Of a DNA stretch of 64,000 bases, positions 9,861 to 18,100 are shown in pieces. The stretch comes from Pseudoalteromonas luteoviolacea S2607 (GTDB lineage Bacteria; Pseudomonadota; Gammaproteobacteria; Enterobacterales; Alteromonadaceae): contig NZ_AUXV01000034.1 in NCBI RefSeq assembly GCF_001625575.1, positions 62,001 to 126,000 on the forward strand, given 5' to 3'. The position numbers were made by a program, and so were the translations under genes. Numbering within the stretch: the first letter of the stretch is position 1; every line of letters starts with the position of its first letter. A model generated the notes under the pieces. It did not search any database. It was not told the DNA's origin and saw nothing but the letters and a program-made list of their open reading frames with translations.

Positions 9861-11518
9861 GATGTTACTCCTTTACTCTCAACTTCATGGTGTTCCATTA
9901 ACTGTCCTTCGACCATTTTTAAGTGCACGTCTGCAAGGTGAAAGTAGGCGTCATCGTGAGTGATGGCAATCACGGTGTTACCGCGCTCTTTTAACTTAGG
10001 TAGCACTTGTTCATAGAATTTACGTCTAAAAATAGGGTCTTGGTCGGCCGCCCATTCATCGAAAATGTAAATTGGTCTATTTTCTAATATGGTGCTCAAT
10101 AGTGCCAAGCGTTTGCGCTGTCCAGTTGAAAGGTCAATACTGCTAAACTCACCATCCTTAACGCTTACTTTGGTATTCATTTCTAAAAATGCAAGCCAGT
10201 CATCTATCTCTTCTTGGCTGTTGTGATGGATCCCATAGAGTTGTTTAAATAAATGAAAGTCAGAGAAAACAGCAGTGAATAAACTGCGGTAGCCATCTCG
10301 TAAGCTCTCAGTAATAGGCTGCCCATCCAGCACAATTTGCCCTGCTTGCAATTCATACAGGCCCGTCAGCATACGAATAAATGTCGTTTTTCCGCTGCCA
10401 TTGCCGCCTGTGATAAAGGTCACCTGTCCACGTTTAATACTGAGATCCACAGGACCAACAAAGAAGGGTCGATCGCCCCCTTTGTGTGCATGTTGATAAT
10501 ACGCGCCTTCGAATCGCAGTTCGTCAAAACCATGTACATGTGACACATGGTCATGCTCTAGGTTATGTTGCGACGTCGACGCTCGACGTAAATCGTCTTC
10601 CAATGTCAAAACATTTTGCGCCGCTTCAGTGGCTGTTGTGTAAATAGGGATCCCGCCAACAATACTGGTAATGGGGCCAATCAAGAAAAGCGAAGCTGTG
10701 GTGACCTTGATCACCACGTCGGTATAAACATGAGAGAGGCTTGGTACAATAAACACCATCGCCCCCGTTGCCGCAAAAAATGTGATTTGCGACAGCACAA
10801 AGTCCGTCGCAAATAAAGTCTGAGTTGTGGTTTTAGCACGCTTAGCACGGGCAGAGTCCATCACAAATTCATGCTCTAAGTCGTCCGCTCTTGGCACGCT
10901 CAGTTTGACCTCTTTAAAGCCATCAAGTAAGTCAGATAGACGCTGAATCAGCTTGTTTTCGCTTTCAAAGGATAATTGCATATTGCGCTGAATTTCATTC
11001 GCCCTTAAACGGTGAATACTCGCTCCCATTAAAATTAAAACGGAGATCACCAAAAATGCCACAAACGAGTGCCAAGCAATGTACAAAGAGGTAAAAAATA
11101 CCAAGCTAATAGATTGGCCGATAATGACAAATAACTGAGCAGACTGCGAAATGGTTTGCAGCTCTTTACTGAGTGTATTGAAAATACGCTCTTTGCCTAT
11201 TTTTTCTAGGGTTGATAGTTCGGTATGACGTACACATTCAAATATTTGTACGCGTAACCTATCAATGGCTTTTTCAACCATTTTGGCCGCTTTTGTCATT
11301 AAGCGCTGTTGCGTTAAACCATAAATAGAGATGGTCAAAATAAACAACACCAAATAATAAAGAATGTGGTTTTCTTTATGAATGTCCGAAATATTTTCAG
11401 AGACATTGTTAATCAAAGCAAGTACCAACGCATTTGCTAAGCCTGAAATACAGCCCAGCATTACGAAAGTCCTTTTCTTAATTTTTATATTCCGACTGAT
11501 CAGATCGTATAATACCAT
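9857..11518 (-). CDS. Cyclic-lipopeptide-type ABC exporter (SyrD-like), fused permease and ATPase
   Basis: A 553-residue half-transporter: residues 1-~325 are a six-helix transmembrane domain and residues ~345-545 an ATPase domain. Walker A is GGNGSGKTT (Lys377), the signature is LSTGQRKRLAL, and Walker B is PIYIFDEWAADQDP with the catalytic Glu. The short loops, LSTGQ signature and WAADQDP after Walker B are typical of the cyclic peptide export ABC family (SyrD, PvdE), which exports NRPS products across the inner membrane. No C39 peptidase domain is present. The gene lies in the minus-strand biosynthetic region, 3' of the NRPS genes, and overlaps the SPFH gene by four bases. Export of the predicted lipopeptide is the most likely role. 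Confidence 0.92.
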   Translation of the reverse strand: MVLYDLISRNIKIKKRTFVMLGCISGLANALVLALINNVSENISDIHKENHILYYLVLFILTISIYGLTQQRLMTKAAKMVEKAIDRLRVQIFECVRHTELSTLEKIGKERIFNTLSKELQTISQSAQLFVIIGQSISLVFFTSLYIAWHSFVAFLVISVLILMGASIHRLRANEIQRNMQLSFESENKLIQRLSDLLDGFKEVKLSVPRADDLEHEFVMDSARAKRAKTTTQTLFATDFVLSQITFFAATGAMVFIVPSLSHVYTDVVIKVTTASLFLIGPITSIVGGIPIYTTATEAAQNVLTLEDDLRRASTSQHNLEHDHVSHVHGFDELRFEGAYYQHAHKGGDRPFFVGPVDLSIKRGQVTFITGGNGSGKTTFIRMLTGLYELQAGQIVLDGQPITESLRDGYRSLFTAVFSDFHLFKQLYGIHHNSQEEIDDWLAFLEMNTKVSVKDGEFSSIDLSTGQRKRLALLSTILENRPIYIFDEWAADQDPIFRRKFYEQVLPKLKERGNTVIAITHDDAYFHLADVHLKMVEGQLMEHHEVESKGVTS

Positions 11519-11601
11519 TGTCGTTTTCTTATCATTGTTGTTATGAGCAACGTCGCATTAGGCAACCTTGCACGTTTAGCGCAGCCTGTTTTTGGCGGTG
11601 T

Positions 11602-11778
11602 TTAATCGTCCTCACTTTCCTGTTGAGGCTGGCGCATCTGCGCAAGTAATAAAATCAGTAAACTCACAATTGGTGTGAAAAACAACCCAATAAGAAAAAA
11701 TCCAACAGGGCCTGCAAACGTGTTTCGCCCCCAATATCCCGACAAGATACATAGCACCAAATACAAAGCGATAATCAT
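11602..11778 (-). CDS. Small membrane protein of unknown function
   Basis: A 58-residue protein with two predicted membrane helices (MIIALYLVLCILSGYW and FFLIGLFFTPIVSLLILLLA) and a short acidic, Gln-rich C-terminus (QPQQESEDD). The start at 11778 is chosen because a GAGGAGC ribosome binding site lies just upstream; the frame is open 14 codons further. It has no recognised family. It lies between the DUF697 gene and the ABC exporter on the same strand and may be an accessory of the export machinery, which is only inferred from position. Confidence 0.7.
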   Translation of the reverse strand: MIIALYLVLCILSGYWGRNTFAGPVGFFLIGLFFTPIVSLLILLLAQMRQPQQESEDD

Positions 11779-11809
11779 AATATGCTCCTCAAAAATCCTT
11801 ATATTGCAT

Positions 11810-11842
11810 AGATAAACCAACAGATAATCTGTTGGTTTATCT
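11810..11842 (-). terminator. Perfect 16-bp inverted repeat between DUF697 gene and small membrane gene
   Basis: The arms 11810-11825 and 11827-11842 are perfectly complementary around one central base. In RNA it would fold into a long hairpin 15 bases after the DUF697 stop. There is no clear U-tract on the minus strand, so it could attenuate, stabilise the upstream message, or be an operator. Confidence 0.55.
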
Positions 11843-11856
11843 AGGATTAGCCACTA

Positions 11857-12441
11857 CTATGGTGCAGTGGCTCCACTCGGCTGTGCGCTGGTATCACCTT
11901 TATCTTTACGATACTTAGCAGCAATGTCCGCAATATCTCCCTTAATACTTGCAAGATTAAGATCGATTAGCGTGCCACCATTTTCGAAATGACGTATAAA
12001 GGTGCTGCCCACTGCATGAGTAGACGCAGCAGAAACCACAGGCATAAATGCGATCGCACTTAAAGTTCCAATCACCGGCACCGCTTTTAAGAAGCTGCTT
12101 AAGCCAGCTCCACCAAGCGTTTGCGGGAATGATCCCCCGATCACAGCACTGACCGTACCACGCAGTTTATTGTCACTATATGATTGGCCATATACCTTGG
12201 CAATTTCACCAATCATCTTCATTTGAATACCCGTTAAAGCCACTAAATCGACGGCTGGGATAGGTATTAACCCAGAGCCAAATGACCACTTAGAGTACTT
12301 ATCAACAATGATTTGCGCCACGGCAGCTCGGTCTTCTGCCTGCACTGCAGTGCTAGACTGTTCTGTTGCTGATGCGCTTGCAGATGCTGACGCAGTTGCT
12401 TCAGTTGCCTTGTCGTCCTTTGCTGTTTTTGTCGCTGTCAT
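11857..12441 (-). CDS. DUF697-type membrane-associated protein
   Basis: The 194-residue protein begins with a low-complexity Ala/Ser/Thr stretch (about residues 15-30) and then has a DUF697-like domain: WSFGSGLIPIPAVDLVALTG followed by QMKMIGEIAKVYG, a Gly-rich stretch and the hydrophobic VPVIGTLSAIAFMPVVSA segment, which would insert in or lie on the membrane. DUF697 proteins (YcjF-like) are of unknown biochemical function. A good AGAGGATG ribosome binding site precedes the ATG. It is inside the biosynthetic region, upstream of the exporter genes, and could be a self-protection or membrane-homeostasis factor; nothing in the sequence proves this. Confidence 0.7.
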   Translation of the reverse strand: MTATKTAKDDKATEATASASASASATEQSSTAVQAEDRAAVAQIIVDKYSKWSFGSGLIPIPAVDLVALTGIQMKMIGEIAKVYGQSYSDNKLRGTVSAVIGGSFPQTLGGAGLSSFLKAVPVIGTLSAIAFMPVVSAASTHAVGSTFIRHFENGGTLIDLNLASIKGDIADIAAKYRKDKGDTSAQPSGATAP

Positions 12442-12648
12442 AATTCATCCTCTATGATGTAGATTTAAACAGTTGTTGAACCCACCAAATCAGCGCAATT
12501 TTACATACAACTTTAATTGCCACTAACTTGCCCTTATCGCTGCAGTTTCAAAAGAAAAAGCAGGAATTCGTGTTAAACATAGGCCGACAAAAGCACTGAA
12601 CTTCAGTTATGCCCTACCACAGGCAGCCCGGTTAAAATTGCTCTTTAA

Positions 12649-14019
12649 TTAATTGATTGCACCATCCAAAACTTCTTGGCATTGCTCTGTACGGTGGCGG
12701 TCGTTATAAAAAATAATGTTACGGAGCTCCTCTGCAATACAGTCAGACTCATAACCTGTTTTGTGATAATTACTAAACGCCATTACGGTTTGGTCTCGCT
12801 CCAACAAACGAGAAAAACTTGTTACCCATGAATAAGGGTAGCTACCTGAATACTGTAGAAATTTCTCATATTTGTTTAAATTAGTACTCGTCGGATCATC
12901 AGGACAATCTGCCACCTTGCCGTATTGATTAGGGTCGATAAAGGTCACAAACCAGCCGTAACCAAAGTACTCACATTCATCACTACTTTGCGTATTCTGA
13001 TAGGGTGCAAACGCCATTTCTTTTTGCTCAGCATTTAAAATCGTGTCGCCGTACAATCCTTGATCCCACTTGTGCATGTCTTTTACCGTGGAATACATGT
13101 CACCTGCTGAATAGAGCACGAGTGGATTGCTGTATGGATTTTTGAAAATATGCTCATAAGGCGCAGGACCACCTGTTTCAGGGGGGCGGCCCGTTGTCAG
13201 TGGGAGATACTGGTTTTCATCAAACACATAGCCTGTGGTCATGTTTTCATAAATACCAATGGCATTAAATGCACCACTGTCTGTCATACTAAGCGGATCA
13301 AGAATTTGCTCTTTGACGATATTTCTAAAGTAGAAACTAGGATCTATCTGACCTTGTTTGCCGGCCGCGATTTGCTCGATGATATTACCAATAAGGTAGT
13401 AATTACAGTTGCTATAAGTGAACTTAGAACCTGGTGTAAAGCTTGGTTTATTGTCTTGTTCGGTGCACGTACAGAAACGGTTGCCAAACCCTTCAGGGCC
13501 ATTTAAATCCAGCGTATCATCGTATAAATAAGGTCGCCACCCCCAGTCTAAATAAACATCTGGGTTGTCACTGTAGTTATCAATTCCAGAAGACATGCTC
13601 AACAAATTATGTAACGAGACATCCGCACACTGATTTTTGGGGTACCAAGGTAAATAATCTCCAACAGTCTCTGTTTTCAGATCCTTACCGGCGAGCATAC
13701 GGAGTAAAATTGCAGCTGCAAACTCTTTGGTATTAGAACCAATACGGTATTTGGAGTCCGTAGTATTCGGCACATTATATTGAATGTTTTGTGGTCCACA
13801 GTTGGCCTCATACACCACGCTCTCACCCGAGGTCACATATATACTGCCAAAAAACACCATTTTGTCGCAGTAATCAGCCACAGTGACCTTAAACTTCTCT
13901 ATCTGCTCTGCCGTGATGGTGTTATCTTTTGCCACGCTGTTTTTAAAACACGAAGTCAAAAGCAAACTCATACAACACAGGCATACGACCCTCAGTTGCT
14001 GTTGATAAAGCCCGTTCAT
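12649..14019 (-). CDS. Exported lipoprotein, beta-lactamase-fold serine hydrolase
   Basis: The 456-residue protein has a lipoprotein signal (hydrophobic core and lipobox LLTSC, Cys near residue 24) and a class C beta-lactamase/DD-peptidase fold. The catalytic SxxK motif is in RIGSNTKEFAAA, the YxN motif in FTYSNCNYY, and the third-strand motif is probably YSGSYPYSW, in place of the usual HSG/KTG. An AAGGAAA ribosome binding site lies before the ATG. Family members include esterases, D-aminopeptidases and the periplasmic peptidases that mature some NRPS products (ClbP, ZmaM, XcnG). Unlike ClbP it lacks C-terminal membrane helices. It may hydrolyse or mature the lipopeptide after export, or be a resistance enzyme; an unrelated esterase role cannot be excluded. 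Confidence 0.85.
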   Translation of the reverse strand: MNGLYQQQLRVVCLCCMSLLLTSCFKNSVAKDNTITAEQIEKFKVTVADYCDKMVFFGSIYVTSGESVVYEANCGPQNIQYNVPNTTDSKYRIGSNTKEFAAAILLRMLAGKDLKTETVGDYLPWYPKNQCADVSLHNLLSMSSGIDNYSDNPDVYLDWGWRPYLYDDTLDLNGPEGFGNRFCTCTEQDNKPSFTPGSKFTYSNCNYYLIGNIIEQIAAGKQGQIDPSFYFRNIVKEQILDPLSMTDSGAFNAIGIYENMTTGYVFDENQYLPLTTGRPPETGGPAPYEHIFKNPYSNPLVLYSAGDMYSTVKDMHKWDQGLYGDTILNAEQKEMAFAPYQNTQSSDECEYFGYGWFVTFIDPNQYGKVADCPDDPTSTNLNKYEKFLQYSGSYPYSWVTSFSRLLERDQTVMAFSNYHKTGYESDCIAEELRNIIFYNDRHRTEQCQEVLDGAIN

Positions 14020-14101
14020 TTTTTGTTTCCTTAGAGTTGTTAAGTTAATTTGCCAACTTCTCTACTACTAACAAAACTCATCTAGCTTCTATACCAAAGC
14101 A

Positions 14102-15067
14102 CTAATATGCTGCTTTGGCCATTCCCACCAAGACCTTACGAGTCCCGGTATATGCTTCTCTGCCATGGGTATACAACATGTTGTCGAGTAGCATTATGTC
14201 ATTGCGCTGCCATTGATAGGCAAAGGTTAGTGACTTATAGACCTCATTGATCGTCGCAATATCTTCCGCGCTTATCTCACTACCATCACCGAAGTAGGCA
14301 TTGCGAGGTAACCTGTCTAGCCCAATGCTTTCACGCATCGACTCCGGCATCTGATTATCAATGCTGGAACAGTGAAACAAATGCGCTTGATTGAACCAAA
14401 CCTTCTCTTTTGTTTGTGGATGGATTGCTACCGCAGGTCGAATTTGTTTGGTTTGTAAGTGATTGTCAGATTTCCACTCAAAAATAATGTCGTTCTTCCA
14501 GCAGTAAGCTTCCACTTCTTCCTTACTTTGGGTCTGAAACACTTCTTGCCACGGTAAGTCTATGTCTCCATAATTTCTGACATACATCACACCGAGCTTT
14601 TCGAACTTGTCACGCAAAGCAAGCGGTAGTTGCTTGTAAACTTCTCGGCTGTCAGCAAGTGGCGTGTTACCACCTGTTTTTGCTGGCACAACACAGAAAA
14701 ACCCCATTCTCATCGGCCAGCAATTAGAGTACGCATTTTCATTGTGCTGCAAGATCACCTGATCGGCGTGATACTCTGTTGTGGTATAAACATTATTTCT
14801 CAGTGCAGTTCGCGGTGACGAACGATATACATATTGGCTTAACTGCTCACCAAAAATAGCTTCTAAAATACTGCTAAACTGGTTGGTGCTAACGATATTC
14901 AAACCACGAAGTAATGCCACACCATCCTTGTCTACCCATGCGTTGATCTCTTGTATATGACTCTTCACCCAAGCTAATCCACTTTGCTTGTGAGCCGATA
15001 GGTCATGAATAAACCTATCTCTTGCGGCCACGCTGGCCTCATTATCGAGCGCTAGTAACTGATCCAT
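14102..15067 (-). CDS. TauD/TfdA-family Fe(II)/2-oxoglutarate oxygenase (SyrP-like)
   Basis: The 321-residue protein has the iron-binding facial triad His-x-Asp in TEYHADQVIL (about residue 120) and a distal His in MLYTHGREAYTGTRKVLV, with the Arg that binds 2-oxoglutarate. In NRPS clusters such enzymes hydroxylate amino acids at the beta carbon, as SyrP does to the Asp held on a carrier protein in syringomycin synthesis. The gene starts 52 bases after the last NRPS gene and has a GGGAATAG ribosome binding site. The assembly line has one predicted Asp and two predicted Asn modules, which are the plausible substrates. Which residue is hydroxylated, and whether free or carrier-bound, cannot be told from sequence. 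Confidence 0.88.
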   Translation of the reverse strand: MDQLLALDNEASVAARDRFIHDLSAHKQSGLAWVKSHIQEINAWVDKDGVALLRGLNIVSTNQFSSILEAIFGEQLSQYVYRSSPRTALRNNVYTTTEYHADQVILQHNENAYSNCWPMRMGFFCVVPAKTGGNTPLADSREVYKQLPLALRDKFEKLGVMYVRNYGDIDLPWQEVFQTQSKEEVEAYCWKNDIIFEWKSDNHLQTKQIRPAVAIHPQTKEKVWFNQAHLFHCSSIDNQMPESMRESIGLDRLPRNAYFGDGSEISAEDIATINEVYKSLTFAYQWQRNDIMLLDNMLYTHGREAYTGTRKVLVGMAKAAY

Positions 15068-15119
15068 TCTATTCCCATCCTTAACTAGGTAAGATAAAAT
15101 TACAACATAATATTTACAT

Positions 15120-18100
15120 TTATTTGTGCAGTATGTAGTTACTTTCTATCTCTACCACGAGGTGATTTAACGCCTCTTGGTTTTGCAAAATTGAAAGGTG
15201 ATCACCATCTATTTCCAATGCCTTGATGTCCTTAACCACACGCCGCCATCCCATATCTAATCCAATTTCTCGCCCTTCAAACACTGCAGTCTTCGACGCT
15301 TTAATTACGGTAATGGGTAATTTTGACAATGGCGCATTCACGTTTACTTTCGCGAGCAGCTGCGCTCTGTATGTCTGATAAAAGCGTTCGAGTTGTGCTT
15401 CAGAAAAATATATACCTGCTTGCTCTAACCACTCGGCTAAGATCGTTAACTTTGTCGATTCAGCCATTTGAATATAGTGGGCAATCTCATTTTGTCGCGG
15501 TGTTAAATGGAAAAATTCGCAAAGATTATCCAACATAAACTGACTGATTTGCGCTTCATCAACGCTGTGCATCGGCTGAGTTGGCAATGGTGTATCGATG
15601 ACCGTCAGTGAGCGTATCTCACCTCGTGTCGCTTGCCGCGCCATTTCATAGCCAATAAAACTACCAAATGAGTGCCCAATTAAATGAACCGGCTGTATAG
15701 CCTGCATTGCCTGTAAATAGTGAGCAGCGGTACTTGCTACCGAACCAATAACGGCGGGCTCATCGGCTATTTCATCAGGTTGTAAACCATAAACAGGGAT
15801 CCGTGAATCTAGCTCTTCCACTAAGCGCTGAAACGCCATCAACATCCCACCAGCCCCTGCAATCAGCACAACAGGTGTAAAGCCACTCTCTCCCTCTTGG
15901 AGGCACATCAAAGTACGCAATTGAGTTTCACTTTGTCGCTGTGCAGCTCTTTGCTCTTCTATATAGCTGGCAAGCGCCCCTACACTTGGGTTTTGTATCA
16001 CTGTTGCCAAAGGCACCGAGATATTTAGGTGTAATTCAATTTCAGCAACTAAGCGCATCACTAATAATGAGTGACCACCAAGTAAAAAGAAATCATCATC
16101 AAGGCCAACCTGCTCGACCTTAAGCAGTGCCTCAAACTGCCTCGCCAAACTCTTTTGCAACACACTTGTTGGTGCCAAGTAGGTGGCTTGCTCTGCTCTC
16201 TGTTGCAACGCTTGCTGCGCTAGTGCTTTTCGGTCCAGTTTGCCATTTGTTGTTTGCGGTAAATGCTCAACCGAGACGATGAGATGCGGAACCATATAAC
16301 TGGGTAGCTGCGTTTTAAGTTGTATCAGTAGCTCGTTTGTTGATACATGTTGGCCTGACAATTCTACAAAAGCCACCAGCTGGGTATGGTTGCTCGTATC
16401 TTGACGAACCACCACTGCACATTGACAAACGCCTTCTAATGCCAATAGCTGACGCTCTACCTCTGCAAGCTCTATACGATAGCCACGCACTTTCACTTGA
16501 TTGTCTTTGCGACCGATATAAACAAGCTCGTGCTGACTATTGAGCCTGACTTTGTCACCCGTTTTGTATAGTCTCAGGCCGGTATCTGGATCTGTGATAA
16601 AAGCCCGCGCCGTCTTCTCGGCATCACCAAGATAGCCCCGAGCAAGGGCTTCACCGCTGACATACAACTCTCCTGTCACATAGTCAGGCAGCGGCTTGAG
16701 GTTTGAGTCAAGTATATGCAGTTTGACACCTTCAACCGCTCGACCAATGGCAATGTCATTGCCTTTAAAAGCGGTTACATCCTGTAACGTCGTTGATATT
16801 GTTGTCTCGGTGGGACCATAGGCATTGATCAATCGAATTCGCTCGCCTTGTTGATTTTGCCATGCACGTAAGGCCGATACTTGCATTTGCTCTCCACCCA
16901 CAGTAATCACTCGTAGCTGAGGGTTTAATTTCAACGACGTCGCACTCAATTGATGCCAGTAAGCGGTTGGCAAGCTCATTAATGTCAAATCCGCCAGATA
17001 GCTCAGTGCACTCAACATCTGCACATCCAATAGCCGTGACTGTTCACTCATCACCAACGTTGCGCCATTTAATAAACTACAAAATACTTCTTCGGCGAAT
17101 ACATCGAAGCTAAAGCTAGCAAACTGCAGGTAGTTATCTCGGTTGGAAATCTTGTATTGTCGAGATAAAAAGCCTACATAGTTCAGCACACTTTTTTGCT
17201 CAACCATCACCCCTTTGGGCACGCCTGTCGTCCCTGAAGTGTAAATCACGTAACAGAGATCCGAAGGTGAAGATACCGCGTCCATACAGGTAAGTGCACT
17301 CTGTTGCCTGCTCTCTATGTCACTAAGCATGTAGGTTTCACAGCTAGCTTGCTCATTCTGCCAAATAGGTTTGTCTGCAAGGATCAACGCAGCATTTGCG
17401 TTATCAGCAATCAAGCGTTTTCTTGCTTCTGGTAATGAAGGAGTGATGGGCAGATAGGCACCGCCTGCTTTTAATACTGCTAGTATGCTAATGATTAGGT
17501 CTGCACTAGGTGCAATGCAAATTCCTACGATTGGCTGAGTCGATAAAGAGGCAAATTGCGCCGACAACCACATAGCCAGTTGGTCAGCTTTTTTATTGAG
17601 TGCGCCATAACTTAAGCGCTGTGTCGGAGCTTTAGCTGCCCCGTCGTAAAATACGACCGCATCATCATGTTCATATCGCGCTGCCACCTTTTCAAACACC
17701 TTAGCGATGGAACAATGCGTTGGCATAGAGCCCTCGGTTTTCTCACCCGAGACCTCTATTTTTGCTGCGGGGACTAACAGCGACTTATCAGCGCCTCGCT
17801 CGTTCGGCAATACATGGGGAAGCTGGTTTAACTTTTGCTGCGGCGCCTTGCAGACCTCTTCAAGTAATAGCGCTAGCATCGCCAAGAAATGTGTAGCACT
17901 TGCATCACTGAGTAAATGGCTCTGGTAACATGCGGTAAGGGACAATACCTCTTTGCCTGAAACCACCAATGTCAACGGGTAATGTGTTTGATCTTTTTCG
18001 TGACGATACGCCACTTCAAACGGCATTTGTGCCTGCTCACCTAATGGCGATTGCGGAAAGTTTTCAAATACATACAAAACATCAAATAAGTCTCGGCCGT

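Noticed and set aside
12649..14019. Colibactin-like prodrug system with this hydrolase as ClbP
   Set aside because: The assembly line starts with a FAAL and PKS, not a C-starter with Asn and an epimerase, and the hydrolase lacks ClbP's membrane helices.
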